From contig JAFUWW010000078.1 in assembly GCA_017471085.1 (NCBI GenBank), positions 1 to 32,011 on the forward strand: DNA of 32,011 nt. Direction: 5' to 3'. The notes beneath the pieces are model-generated. The model did no database searches, was not told the origin of the DNA, and worked only from the letters and a program-made list of their open reading frames with translations. Source of the DNA: Bacteroidales bacterium. Its GTDB lineage: Bacteria > Bacteroidota > Bacteroidia > Bacteroidales > UBA932. A program made the position numbers and the translations under genes. Shown here in pieces: positions 10,073-18,675 of the stretch (positions are counted from its first letter, which is position 1; every line of letters begins with the position of its first letter).

Positions 10073-10168
10073 CAAATTCGTACGAACTAAGTCACGTATT
10101 GGCCCGTTTTCTTGCCATAGATCGTTAGTCCGTACGAACTTAGTTTCATTCCGGCCCGCTTTCCCGAC
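10073..10168. promoter_or_regulatory. Two directly repeated palindromic sites upstream of pbpC (putative operator)
   Basis: Site A centres at 10081/10082 and contains the perfect 10-mer TTCGTACGAA. Site B centres at 10133/10134 and reads TTAGTCCGTACGAACTTA. Both approach the palindrome TTAGTTCGTACGAACTAA. The 38 bp starting at each CGTACGAACT are imperfect direct repeats with a 52-bp period, about five helical turns. The position just before a penicillin-binding protein gene makes a cell-wall or beta-lactam-responsive repressor such as a BlaI relative a reasonable guess, but no regulator gene is present. Confidence 0.6.
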
Positions 10169-10183
10169 CCTGGCAAAGCGGGC
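10154..10183 (-). terminator. Hairpin after the alpha-2-macroglobulin gene
   Basis: A perfect 9-bp stem GCCCGCTTT/AAAGCGGGC with a 12-base loop starts 9 bases after the stop codon. There is no T-run behind it, so it may protect the mRNA end or cause partial termination before pbpC rather than stop transcription fully. Confidence 0.5.
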
Positions 10184-10191
10184 AGGAAAGA

Positions 10192-13100
10192 TTATCGGGT
10201 CACTACCGCCGTGCCGGATGCCGTGGAGGCATTGATGGCCGGTTGGTACATGGCTTCGCAGACGATGGCCGGGAGGGTGTAGGTGCCCTCATAAGCGGCC
10301 CGCAGCTGCACGGTGAAGGTCTTGGCCTTGCCGGCGGGCAGGGCGAAGAACCAGTTCACCCGGTCGTCGCGGATGTCTTTGTGGTCGTATCCGCTCTCAT
10401 CCTCGCCGCCCAAGAGACGGTCGTTCTGGATTTCCCAGCCGGAAGGGATGCAAAGGCCCAGGGCCAGGTTCTCCAGGTCTCCCTGTGTGGCATTGAGCAC
10501 CTTCACGCTGGCGCTGAAGCGGGTGCCCTGCGCCAGGGAAGCGGGATTCACGCTGCGGCCTTTCTCGTCCTTATAGCTCACTTCCAGACGCAGTCCGTTG
10601 GAACGGGCCGGGACAACGGCGCCGGCAGCGGGACGGGAGATGGACACCAGCGATCCGTACAGCGGACCGTCGGCATTGTTCTTCACCGTAATGGCACCGG
10701 AGGCGGGTACAGTGGCCACGGAACCCGTAGAAGCCACATTGCTGCCGTTCACGGAAGCCTGGATGGCCGACGTTCCCAGTTTGTCGTGCAGCCGGTGATA
10801 AGCGATGGCTGCAAAGGCGGTCTCCTGGGTGGAGAGCCAATCCATCTGGCCGACAGCCTCCTGGGCGAGAGGCAGCGCGGCGGTAAGCCGGCCGGTAAGG
10901 GCCAGGGCTTCCAGGGCCACCATCTTGTCACGGAAGGATGTGCCGTAGGTAAGGTTGTAAGGCAGATATTCCGGGAATTCGGTGCTCACCTCGTCTACCA
11001 GGGCTTCGGCGATCTTGGCCTTGCCGGAGAGGGCGTAGGCACTGGCAAGCATCCACTTGGCGCGGTCGCCGATACCCTCGGCCTCGCGGAGACGGTTCAT
11101 GGCCGATACATTGGCATTGCCGGTAGCGGCCATGGTGTACAGGCGGTAGCACTCGTCCAGGTGCGAGAAGGCGTTGTTGCCCGCAATGCGGTAGGCCTGG
11201 GACATCTTCTTCTGGAAGCCTTCCCAGCTCTTGAGCACGCCCTTGTTCACCTCGAAGCCGGCCTTGGAAGCCTCGTTCAGGAATTCGCCAGCCATGGAGG
11301 TTACCCAGGTGTCGGCCTGTTTGCTGCCGCTCCAGTAGGCGAAGCCGCCGTCGGAGGTCTGACGGGCGTAGAGTTTGGCGATGATGTCCGGGATCAGGGT
11401 CTTGGCCTCTGCGGCGTCGGCCTCTGACAGCAGAGGCATCAGATGAAGCATGGTAAGGCCCTTGGAGGAGAGCTGCTCGGAGCAGTCGTAGGCGTAGTCC
11501 CGCATGGACAGATACAGGCTGCGGGCATCCAGGGCCGGGAATCCGGCCAGCTGGAGGGTGGCGCCCTCGCCGGCGTTCAGGCTCTGGGAGGCCCCGGCCT
11601 GAAGGGTGAAGCGCTGCACGCTGGCTATCTCTGAATGGGGATTGCGGACGGTGAGGGCGATGGTCTCCGTGGCCTTGTGGCCGGCACCGGAGGCATCTAC
11701 CGTGATGTGGGCCACGCCTTCACCGGTGGCCTTGAGGGCAAAGCGCACCAGCTGGTCTCCCTTCTCGGGGAACTGGGCCGTAAGGCTGCTGTTGCCGACG
11801 ATTTCTACGGGGCCGTCCACGCTCAGCTTCACGTTGGCGCTCTTGACGGCATCTTCCATGGCGAACACGTTCACCGGAACGGCGGTTTCCTCGCCGGTGC
11901 CCAGGATGCGCGGCAGGGTGGTCACCACCATCAGCGGGCTCTGGACCGGCACGGTGGCCTCTGCGTTGCCGTAGGCGCCGTCATGGCCGGCCACCAACAT
12001 CACGCGGACGCTGCCCACGTACTGCGGGAGCTTGAGTTTGATCTCGTCCGTGCCCTTGGCCAGGGTGCGGGGCTGCTGGAACAGGACCACCGGGTTGAAG
12101 CGGTTGTCCTTGCGGGCGGCCACCACGTTGGCCTCGTCACCGCCGATGGCGGCAAGCGGGGAGAACCGGCCGCTGAATGCGCCGATCACCTTGTCGTACA
12201 GGTCCCAGGTCTTCACGCCCAGGGCCTCGTCCCTGTACATGGCATCCCAGGGGTTGGGGGTCTTGAAGGCGGTGAGGTCCAGCAGGCCCTCGTCCACGAT
12301 GGCCAGGGTGTAGGTCATGGGCTTGCCGCTCTTCTCAGAGACCTTCACGGTGAAGGACTCGTCCGGATGCAGGACATCAGGAATGCTGATTACAGGCTGC
12401 AAGTGAGACTCGGGGTTCTCCACCTTCACGCGCTGTACGCCGTACAGGCGCAGCGGGAGGTCGTTCACCGTGGCGCCGTAGGGCTGCAGCAGGGTTACGT
12501 GGACATAGAAGTTCGGAGCCATCTCCGGCTGGATGTCAAACTTGTAAGGCGTATCCTTGTCGGAGGTGGACACCCATTCGCGGCGAAGCACGCCGCTGGC
12601 GTTCTCCAGGGACACCAGGGCCTGGCCGCCCGGGGCGGCAGGGATATAAATGGTAGCCTTTTCACCGGCCTTGTAGGACGGCTTGTCCACGGAGAAAGTG
12701 AGCATGGTCAGGGACTCGGGGTCCTTGCGGCCGCCACGGCCGCGGGTTTCAGGCCAGTCGAAGCTGAACAGCTGTCCGGAGACGTGGCCGCTGGTCATAT
12801 CACGCGCCAGCACCAGGTAGCGTCCCCAGGCGGGATACTCTTCCCTCATTACGAAGGTGGCGTCTTTGTCGGCACTGCTGGTTACGGTTCCGCCGGAGAG
12901 TTTGGTCACGGAATTGCCGCTCACATAGGAATCCAGGTCTGAGCCGGGATTGTCCCACCACCAGTTCCAGCCCACCTTGAACACGGCGTATTCCACCTTG
13001 TGGCCACGCACGCGCTTGCCGCTGGCATCTACCACGGCCAGGCTCACGGTCTGGTCCTTGTCGGTTTCCAGGTAGTAATTGCTGGTCTCGGGCAGTTTGA

Positions 13101-15366
13101 TGCCCACATAGGAGCTGTACGGGGAGTACGGGAGCGTCTCGGTGGTGAAGCTTTCGTCGCCGCCGGCCTCCATCACGGATGTGACGATGAAGGCGCTGAG
13201 CATGCCCGGAGCCCCTTCCGCCGCAGGAAGATCCACCTGCACGGAGGCCTCTCCGCTGGAAGAGAGCTTGGAATTATAAAGGGTGTATTCCGCGCTGGTA
13301 AAGTTGGAAGAAGGGTCGTTGAAGGTGTATTTCTCGAACCCGGCGAACGGCGAGCCGGAGGCCTTCCTCAGGGTCATCTCTGCCCGGACGGGCATGTCGG
13401 CCGCCACGCCGCCTGCGAGCCAGTCAGCCGCGGTGCGCACGGTGATGCGCTCCCCTGCATTGAGGACGGAGGCATAGCGGGTATTGATCTTCAGACGGTT
13501 GGGTTTCACGGTCTCTACGTGCAGCACCTTGTGGAAGGTGTTGCCGCCCACCTTGAAGTAAGCGTTCCAGTAGCCGGTGGGATCGTCGGCCTTGGTGGGG
13601 ATGTCGTAGCTGAAGAAGCCGTCCTTGCCGGAGCGGACCATCCGGGTATAGAACTGGCCTTCCGGGGTGTAGAGCTCCAGCGTGGCCGGGTGGCCTTCCG
13701 GCAGGTTCCTGCCCTTGTCGGACAGGAGCATGGTCACGTGGAGGGTGTCGCCGGGACGCCATACGCCGCGCTCGCCGTAGATGTAGGACTTGATGCCCTG
13801 CCGGAGCACCTCGCCGCCCACGTCGAAACGGCTCAGGGAGCGTTCCGCCCCGCTGGAAATCTTCAGGTAGCCCACCGAGCCGCCGCTGCGTGCCACAACC
13901 GCAAAGGGCTTGTGCGGCAGGGTCACCTCTGCCAGGCCTTTGCCGTCCGTTTTCACGGTGGCGATGCTCTGGAGCTGATAATCAAACACTTCCAGGCTAA
14001 GCCCAGAGATGGGCTTGGCGCTCAGCAGATCCGTCGCGGCCAGCCAGAGTTTGTCCCCGTCGGCATATTCGGCCATCAGGCCGATATCCGATGCCAGCAG
14101 CTGCACGGACGGGAAGCGGTCGGAATCCATATAGAAAGAAGGCTTCGTGGGATCCGAGGCCTCGTCCCAGTCGTAGTTTTCCCAGTCGTAGTCGTTGTCC
14201 CAGTAATAGGAGCTCTGGGTGTCCCAGACATCGTCGTCTTCCTTGGTAGGAGTGCCACTCGGACCGCCCAGGGTACGGAGCGGCTCTTTGCCGCCATAGA
14301 GCGACTGGTCCATGCGGAAGCTCAGGCGGATCCGGTAGATGGCGCCGGGCTCCTTCTTGACCATGTTGCTCAGGTCTATGCTGTGCTCGTTCCACTGGTG
14401 CAGGTTCTTGGAGGCATCCAGGGGCACGTCTCCCCTGTACACCAGACGGCCGCTGCGGCGCAGGCTGCTTTCCTCGCCCAGCTCGTTGTCCTGCAGGTAC
14501 ATGAGCACGTTTTTCTCGTAAATCTTCACCACGCGTACCTCCACGGCGCTCAGGTTCACGGCCTTGAAGGGCAGGATCAGGTTGGACTTGTCCGGAAGGA
14601 TGTTGCCCTTCAGGGGAATCTCCACGGCCGGGAATTCCTCCGTACGGGTGAAGGTGCGCACGAAAGCGTCTCCCAGGGTTTCACCCGCGGCGCTCTTCAG
14701 GGACTTGTCCAGGGTGAGGGTGAGGTCTCCCTTGCGGTTCTCGAAGAACACGCGGAGCAGGGAATCCTGCACCTGGACATAGCTGCGGGCGGCACCTTCC
14801 AGCTCTACCAGGCCCCGCAGCGTTGCGTTGACGGGCGCCTTGCTGAAGACCACATCGATACTGGGCGTGTCCCCCATCACCTCTTTCACTTTCACCACCC
14901 GGAAAACCCTTCCGTTGTCCGGCTCCAGGGGTTCTTCCTGGGCCCGGGAAGCGTCACGGCCCTTGACGGTGAAGCCGAAGTTGAACTGCTTCAGATTGTC
15001 CTCCGGAATGTCGGAAATCTTGTCCAGGGCTACGCTTACGGCGTAATCCTGACCCACTTTGAGGGCGCCTTCTTCAGGGACGAAGGAGACGGAGGACGGG
15101 GAATTCCACCGGATGGCTCCCTTCACCGAGGGGCTGAAGGAGAACAGGCCGTCGGATAGGCGGGCAGCCTCGGGGATGTCGCCGGTGAAATCTACACGGA
15201 TTACGGCGTCGTCGGCCACGATGCCGCCGGTGTACGCCTTGATGTACTGGGCGAAAGCCGTGTCCGGGCTTTGCGCCTTGTCCTGCTTGGGCGCGCAGGA
15301 TGCCATCAGGAGCAGGAAGCCGGTTACCACCAGCCCCGCCGCTTTACGTGCGTGAAGTGTAAGCAT
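10192..15366 (-). CDS. Bacterial alpha-2-macroglobulin lipoprotein
   Basis: A 1724-residue protease trap. The signal ends in lipobox MASC with lipid Cys24, so it should be anchored in the periplasm. It has a long row of macroglobulin beta-sandwich domains; the marker VDEGLLDLTAF lies in the central A2M region, and the thioester motif CSEQ is at 1295-1298 within the helical domain that follows. The thioester is intact, so covalent capture of an attacking protease is expected. The C-terminal part (about 1640-1715) holds the DDRVNWFF and PAIVCEAMYQP segments of bacterial homologues. Residues about 375-410 form an unusual acidic Asp/Trp/Tyr-rich insert. The gene starts 4 bp after a MalY/PatB-like gene and precedes pbpC. 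Confidence 0.95.
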   Translation of the reverse strand: MLTLHARKAAGLVVTGFLLLMASCAPKQDKAQSPDTAFAQYIKAYTGGIVADDAVIRVDFTGDIPEAARLSDGLFSFSPSVKGAIRWNSPSSVSFVPEEGALKVGQDYAVSVALDKISDIPEDNLKQFNFGFTVKGRDASRAQEEPLEPDNGRVFRVVKVKEVMGDTPSIDVVFSKAPVNATLRGLVELEGAARSYVQVQDSLLRVFFENRKGDLTLTLDKSLKSAAGETLGDAFVRTFTRTEEFPAVEIPLKGNILPDKSNLILPFKAVNLSAVEVRVVKIYEKNVLMYLQDNELGEESSLRRSGRLVYRGDVPLDASKNLHQWNEHSIDLSNMVKKEPGAIYRIRLSFRMDQSLYGGKEPLRTLGGPSGTPTKEDDDVWDTQSSYYWDNDYDWENYDWDEASDPTKPSFYMDSDRFPSVQLLASDIGLMAEYADGDKLWLAATDLLSAKPISGLSLEVFDYQLQSIATVKTDGKGLAEVTLPHKPFAVVARSGGSVGYLKISSGAERSLSRFDVGGEVLRQGIKSYIYGERGVWRPGDTLHVTMLLSDKGRNLPEGHPATLELYTPEGQFYTRMVRSGKDGFFSYDIPTKADDPTGYWNAYFKVGGNTFHKVLHVETVKPNRLKINTRYASVLNAGERITVRTAADWLAGGVAADMPVRAEMTLRKASGSPFAGFEKYTFNDPSSNFTSAEYTLYNSKLSSSGEASVQVDLPAAEGAPGMLSAFIVTSVMEAGGDESFTTETLPYSPYSSYVGIKLPETSNYYLETDKDQTVSLAVVDASGKRVRGHKVEYAVFKVGWNWWWDNPGSDLDSYVSGNSVTKLSGGTVTSSADKDATFVMREEYPAWGRYLVLARDMTSGHVSGQLFSFDWPETRGRGGRKDPESLTMLTFSVDKPSYKAGEKATIYIPAAPGGQALVSLENASGVLRREWVSTSDKDTPYKFDIQPEMAPNFYVHVTLLQPYGATVNDLPLRLYGVQRVKVENPESHLQPVISIPDVLHPDESFTVKVSEKSGKPMTYTLAIVDEGLLDLTAFKTPNPWDAMYRDEALGVKTWDLYDKVIGAFSGRFSPLAAIGGDEANVVAARKDNRFNPVVLFQQPRTLAKGTDEIKLKLPQYVGSVRVMLVAGHDGAYGNAEATVPVQSPLMVVTTLPRILGTGEETAVPVNVFAMEDAVKSANVKLSVDGPVEIVGNSSLTAQFPEKGDQLVRFALKATGEGVAHITVDASGAGHKATETIALTVRNPHSEIASVQRFTLQAGASQSLNAGEGATLQLAGFPALDARSLYLSMRDYAYDCSEQLSSKGLTMLHLMPLLSEADAAEAKTLIPDIIAKLYARQTSDGGFAYWSGSKQADTWVTSMAGEFLNEASKAGFEVNKGVLKSWEGFQKKMSQAYRIAGNNAFSHLDECYRLYTMAATGNANVSAMNRLREAEGIGDRAKWMLASAYALSGKAKIAEALVDEVSTEFPEYLPYNLTYGTSFRDKMVALEALALTGRLTAALPLAQEAVGQMDWLSTQETAFAAIAYHRLHDKLGTSAIQASVNGSNVASTGSVATVPASGAITVKNNADGPLYGSLVSISRPAAGAVVPARSNGLRLEVSYKDEKGRSVNPASLAQGTRFSASVKVLNATQGDLENLALGLCIPSGWEIQNDRLLGGEDESGYDHKDIRDDRVNWFFALPAGKAKTFTVQLRAAYEGTYTLPAIVCEAMYQPAINASTASGTAVVTR

Positions 15367-15370
15367 ATCG

Positions 15371-16555
15371 TTAGGATTTAGTGAATCGATAGGAATCGGC
15401 CGCCTGTTTCAGGCGTTTGAGCCCCTCCAGGAGGGTGGTGCGGGGACAGGCGATGTTCAGGCGTTCGAAGCCCTCCCCCGCCGCGCCGTAGATGGTGCCG
15501 GTGCTCAGGACCAGGCCCTGCGCCTGCAGATGGGCGGCAAAGCGCTCGCTGAAGCCTTCCAGCGGCTCTCCCGGGCACAGCAGGCCGCGGCAGTCCAGCC
15601 ACATCAGATACGTGCCTTCCAGGGGAAGGGCCGACAGCTGGGGGATTTCGTCTTCCAGGAAACAGTACACGGTGCGGGCGTTGTGGTACAGGTAAGAGCG
15701 GAGCTCGTCCAGCCAGGCGCCGGCCTTGTTGTAGGCGGCCTGAAGGGCGGTGACGCCGAACACGTTTACGTCGCAGCACTCGTTGTCGTTGATGGCGCGG
15801 TCCATCTTTTTCAGGATGGCCGGGTCTGTGGCAAAGATGTTGGCAATCTGGATACCTGCAATGTTGAAGGCCTTGGTGGGCGAGATGCAGGATACGGAAT
15901 TGCGCACCAGTGGCTCCTCCAGGGTGGCCCAGGGGGTGTAGTCGTGGCCGGGATAAGTGAGCTCGCAGTGGATTTCGTCGGAAATCACGAACACATTGCT
16001 GCTGAGGCAGATCTCTCCCATGCGGGTAAGCTCTTCCCGGGTCCAGACGCGGCCGGCGGGGTTGTGGGGGTTGCACAGCAGCAGCACCCGGGCTTCCCGC
16101 GCCTTGGCCTCGAAGTCTTCCCAGTCAATGGTGTAGGTGCCGTTTTCGTAGTGCAGGGGCTGGTCCAGCTGCACGCACTTGTTGTTGCGGATGGCAGGGA
16201 AAAAGGCGTTGTAGCAAGGGGTTTGCACCATCACTTTGTCGCCGGGGACGGTCATGGCCTTGATGGCGGCGCTGTAAGCCGCGATAACCCCGGTGGTGGG
16301 CACGATATTTTCCCGGCCGATTCCCGCCCAGCCGTGCCGCTCGCGGAACCACCGGGCCATGGCCTCAAAATAGCTGTCCGGCACCAGTTCATAACCGAAC
16401 ACGCCGTGGTCCAGGCGGCGCTGCAGCGCTTCCAGGATTTCGGGCGCGGCCTTGAAGTCCATGTCGGCCACCCACATGGGCAGCTTGCCGGGAAACTCGT
16501 CCCACTTGACACTCTCGGTGCCGCGGCGGTCTATGATCTGGTCGAAATTATACAT
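15371..16555 (-). CDS. MalY/PatB-family PLP-dependent aminotransferase / C-S lyase
   Basis: A 394-residue fold-type I PLP enzyme. Members usually cleave cystathionine or cysteine conjugates (C-S beta-lyase) in the cytosol. Visible markers are WVADMDF near the N-terminus, the NPHNPAGRVW loop at 162-171, Asp193 in ISDEIHCEL (pairs with the PLP nitrogen) and the Schiff-base Lys228 in SPTKAFNIAG. Length is normal and no signal peptide is present. Its start overlaps the end of the DUF3737 gene by 8 bp and its stop is 4 bp from the macroglobulin gene, so it is the middle of an operon. The physiological substrate cannot be told from sequence. Confidence 0.95.
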   Translation of the reverse strand: MYNFDQIIDRRGTESVKWDEFPGKLPMWVADMDFKAAPEILEALQRRLDHGVFGYELVPDSYFEAMARWFRERHGWAGIGRENIVPTTGVIAAYSAAIKAMTVPGDKVMVQTPCYNAFFPAIRNNKCVQLDQPLHYENGTYTIDWEDFEAKAREARVLLLCNPHNPAGRVWTREELTRMGEICLSSNVFVISDEIHCELTYPGHDYTPWATLEEPLVRNSVSCISPTKAFNIAGIQIANIFATDPAILKKMDRAINDNECCDVNVFGVTALQAAYNKAGAWLDELRSYLYHNARTVYCFLEDEIPQLSALPLEGTYLMWLDCRGLLCPGEPLEGFSERFAAHLQAQGLVLSTGTIYGAAGEGFERLNIACPRTTLLEGLKRLKQAADSYRFTKS

Positions 16556-17399
16556 TGCGGGTAACGATTTCGCAGTTGCCGGGGGCTTTGATGTTGCCGT
16601 CCAGGATAATCTCCCCGATGCTGTCGGCCTCTATGCGGCCGGAGCGGGGGTTTTTCACGGAGGTGATGTGGCCGCTGACCTTGGCCGTGACGCTGCTGTA
16701 CTCGAAGGCCAGGTCTGCGTCCGGCTCGAAGGTGCAGTCTTCCAGCACCAGGTTCTCGCAGTAGCACAGGGGCTGGGTTCCGCCGATGTGGCAGCGCACC
16801 AGACGCAGGTTCTTGGAGTACCAGGCCAGGAACTCCCCGTTGATCACGGAGTCGTAGATGGTCATGTTCTCGCTCTCCCAGAAAGCGTCCTTGGTCTGGA
16901 GGTTGGCGTTGCGGATCACGGCGTTCTTCACATACTGGAAGGAGTAGTTGCCGTGGAGCTCATAGCCGTCGATATCCAGGTTCTCGCAGTGCATGAAAAT
17001 ATAGTTGGCGTCGGCCGTATAGACATTACGCAGCTTGATGTCCTTGCTGTCCCAGAAGGTTTCCTGGGCGTTGGGGATTTTCACGTTCTCCAGATACACA
17101 TCCTCTATGCGGCGGAACATCTTGGGCGCTTCAATGAGGGTGTCGTACATCTTGCAGCCGCGGGTGTACCACAGGGCGGCGCGGGCGCCTTCCCGGAAGA
17201 TACAGTCCCGCACGGTGAAGTTGTCACACTCCCAGAACGGATATTTTCCCTTGAATTCACACTTAACGGCCTCGATATTGGCGCCTTCCTTGATGGAAGA
17301 CTCTCCGGGGCCGATCACCACATTCTCCAGGTACAGCCCGTCCCTGCAGGTATAGAAAGGGCGCTCCCCCTCAAAATATTGGTCTTTGACGATTTGCAT
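16548..17399 (-). CDS. DUF3737 family right-handed beta-helix protein
   Basis: A 283-residue cytosolic protein with regular short repeats such as FWECDNFTVRDC, FWDSKDIKLRNV and LCYCENLVLEDC, roughly one per 20 residues, as in a pentapeptide-like or pectate-lyase-like beta-helix. It matches what I know of DUF3737; no enzymatic motif is visible. A longer frame opens at a TTG at 17423, but that codon lies inside the -7 box, so I place the start at the ATG at 17399. It overlaps the following MalY/PatB gene by 8 bp, which implies translational coupling and a shared role. Function unknown. Confidence 0.88.
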   Translation of the reverse strand: MQIVKDQYFEGERPFYTCRDGLYLENVVIGPGESSIKEGANIEAVKCEFKGKYPFWECDNFTVRDCIFREGARAALWYTRGCKMYDTLIEAPKMFRRIEDVYLENVKIPNAQETFWDSKDIKLRNVYTADANYIFMHCENLDIDGYELHGNYSFQYVKNAVIRNANLQTKDAFWESENMTIYDSVINGEFLAWYSKNLRLVRCHIGGTQPLCYCENLVLEDCTFEPDADLAFEYSSVTAKVSGHITSVKNPRSGRIEADSIGEIILDGNIKAPGNCEIVTRNV

Positions 17400-17420
17400 G
17401 ATGTTATAATGTTTAATCTG

Positions 17421-17452
17421 CAAATATAGTCATTTCCCGGCCTTATTCCAAG
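17421..17452 (-). promoter_or_regulatory. Promoter of the DUF3737-PatB-macroglobulin operon
   Basis: Minus strand CTTG (17452-17449), 20 bases, then TATATTTG (17428-17421), an exact -7 match. The -33 box lies inside the end of the mgtC-like gene. It allows this operon to be expressed apart from mgtC. Confidence 0.7.
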
Positions 17453-18069
17453 CTTTCCAGCTGAACGTCAGGAAGGGCGGAGAGCTCGTCGGCCACATCT
17501 CCCAGGAACGTTTTGGCCGGCACACGGATGGTGACTTCGGCCCGGATCCGGTCGCCGGCCCGGGTCAAGGAAAAACGCTCCGCCTTCTTTCCCATGGAGC
17601 GGATGGCCTCCGACAGGACATGCTGATCCGTGGAGGAGAGCACCGCGGTCACATACTTGTCGCCCAGGCCGATGGTGATAAAATGCATGGCTTCCAGGAT
17701 GGCCATCACGAAGACGGTGCATACAGCCGATACGACATACAGGCCGCAACCCGCTCCCAGGCCGATGGAAGCCGTTACCCACAGACCCGCCGCCGTGGTG
17801 AGCCCGCTCACGCGGTTTTTCTGGAAGATGATGATGCCCGCGCCGATGAAACCGATGCCGGAGACCACCTGCGCAGCCACCCGGGCAGCGTCGAAGCGCT
17901 CCGCCCCGGCAAAGCCGTACTGGGAGATGATCATGAAAAGTGCGCTGCCCAGGGCCACCAGCACATGCGTGCGGATCCCCGCGCCCTTGGCCCGGATTTC
18001 CCGCTCAAAGCCAATCGCCGCGCCCAGAACACCGGCAATCAGGAGTCTCAGGATGAGTTCTGCTGTCAT
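17443..18069 (-). CDS. MgtC/SapB family membrane protein
   Basis: A 208-residue protein with an N-terminal half of several hydrophobic helices (about 4-140) and a soluble, ACT-like C-terminal part (about 145-208). Family markers are the first helix with GAAIGFEREIRAKGAGIRTH, then ALGSALFM, then GIGFIGAGIIIFQ and GLTTAAGLWVTASIGLG. MgtC relatives inhibit the F1Fo ATP synthase or adjust magnesium and phosphate physiology; which applies here is unknown. The frame opens at 18087, but a perfect -7 box TATCTTTG ends at 18089, so the ATG at 18069 (MTAELILRLL) is the better start. The DUF3737 gene follows closely but has its own promoter. Confidence 0.93.
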   Translation of the reverse strand: MTAELILRLLIAGVLGAAIGFEREIRAKGAGIRTHVLVALGSALFMIISQYGFAGAERFDAARVAAQVVSGIGFIGAGIIIFQKNRVSGLTTAAGLWVTASIGLGAGCGLYVVSAVCTVFVMAILEAMHFITIGLGDKYVTAVLSSTDQHVLSEAIRSMGKKAERFSLTRAGDRIRAEVTIRVPAKTFLGDVADELSALPDVQLESLE

Positions 18070-18088
18070 AATCTTAACGTTATTCATT

Positions 18089-18125
18089 CAAAGATACGGC
18101 TTTTTCTGCAAACTTGCACGTTTGC
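18089..18125 (-). promoter_or_regulatory. Promoter -7 box and palindrome upstream of mgtC-like gene
   Basis: TATCTTTG on the minus strand (18096-18089) is a perfect -7 element. No TTTG is found at the usual distance; instead an inverted repeat GCAAAC/GTTTGC (18108-18125) covers the -33 position, as expected for an activator or repressor site. Confidence 0.5.
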
Positions 18126-18160
18126 GGCGGGAATTGTGTGGGGGCTATTTTCTTAAGAAA

Positions 18161-18500
18161 CTATTGGTCGTCTATACCCACGTACTTGACAGTCCAGCCG
18201 GCAGGGACAATCTTGTTCCATGTGCTGCCGTAATTGGTGACGGGATTGAGTGAGCTGTCCAGCCAGAGTTCACCTGTGGATGCAACGCCGCCGAGCCAGT
18301 TGGTGCCGTCGGAGAAGAAGGCGTCATTGCGGTAGTTGTTCTGCGTGCCGAGCATCTTGATGTAGTTGATCTTCTCGCAGCCATAGAACATTCTCTGGTA
18401 GCATCCCTGGGCAAGTTTCGTAGCCGCCAGTACAGGCGCATTCTCCAGTTTGGCGCAGTTGTAGAACATATTACGATAGCAGGTCTTGCCCAGGCTAGTG
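18161..18500 (-). pseudogene. 3' remnant of a BspA-like leucine-rich surface protein gene
   Basis: About 112 codons reading TSLGKTCYRNMFYNCAKLENAP, then a further MFYGCEKI repeat, end in GWTVKYVGIDDQ and a stop. The repeats have the pattern of BspA-type LRR proteins (MFYGC...L...P.L.AT.LA..CY). The frame is closed upstream by TAA at about 18512-18514, and no signal peptide or start region exists. The gene has therefore lost its 5' part at about position 18500, where it abuts the equally truncated higB fragment on the other strand. Confidence 0.75.
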
Positions 18501-18672
18501 AAAAAGCTTTAACTCGGCAGACTATGTTGGCAATAACAGGATTGTATTCAATATTAAGGGGAATAGTTACAGACTGGTTGCATTGGTGCTTTTCCGTATA
18601 AAAATGGTATATGTGAGGTTTATCGGGACACACCGGGCATATGATCAGATTAAGAGCATAGAAAACATCTGA
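18501..18672 (+). pseudogene. 3' remnant of a HigB-type toxin gene
   Basis: Read in frame (stop at 18670-18672) this gives about 56 residues: a KSFNSADYVGNNRIVFNIKG segment, then SYRLVALVLF, then VYVRFIGTHRAYDQI. This is the C-terminal half of a HigB mRNA interferase, which is normally near 100 residues. A stop lies just upstream and no start codon precedes the homologous part, so the N-terminal 40 or so residues are gone. The stop is 3 bp before higA, the normal higBA order. The toxin should be dead. Confidence 0.85.
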
Positions 18673-18675
18673 ATA

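Noticed and set aside
13000..15159. 719-codon plus-strand open frame opposite the macroglobulin
   Set aside because: A His/Gly/Val-rich translation without domains, antisense to a clear A2M gene; several similar shadows exist opposite pbpC and groEL.
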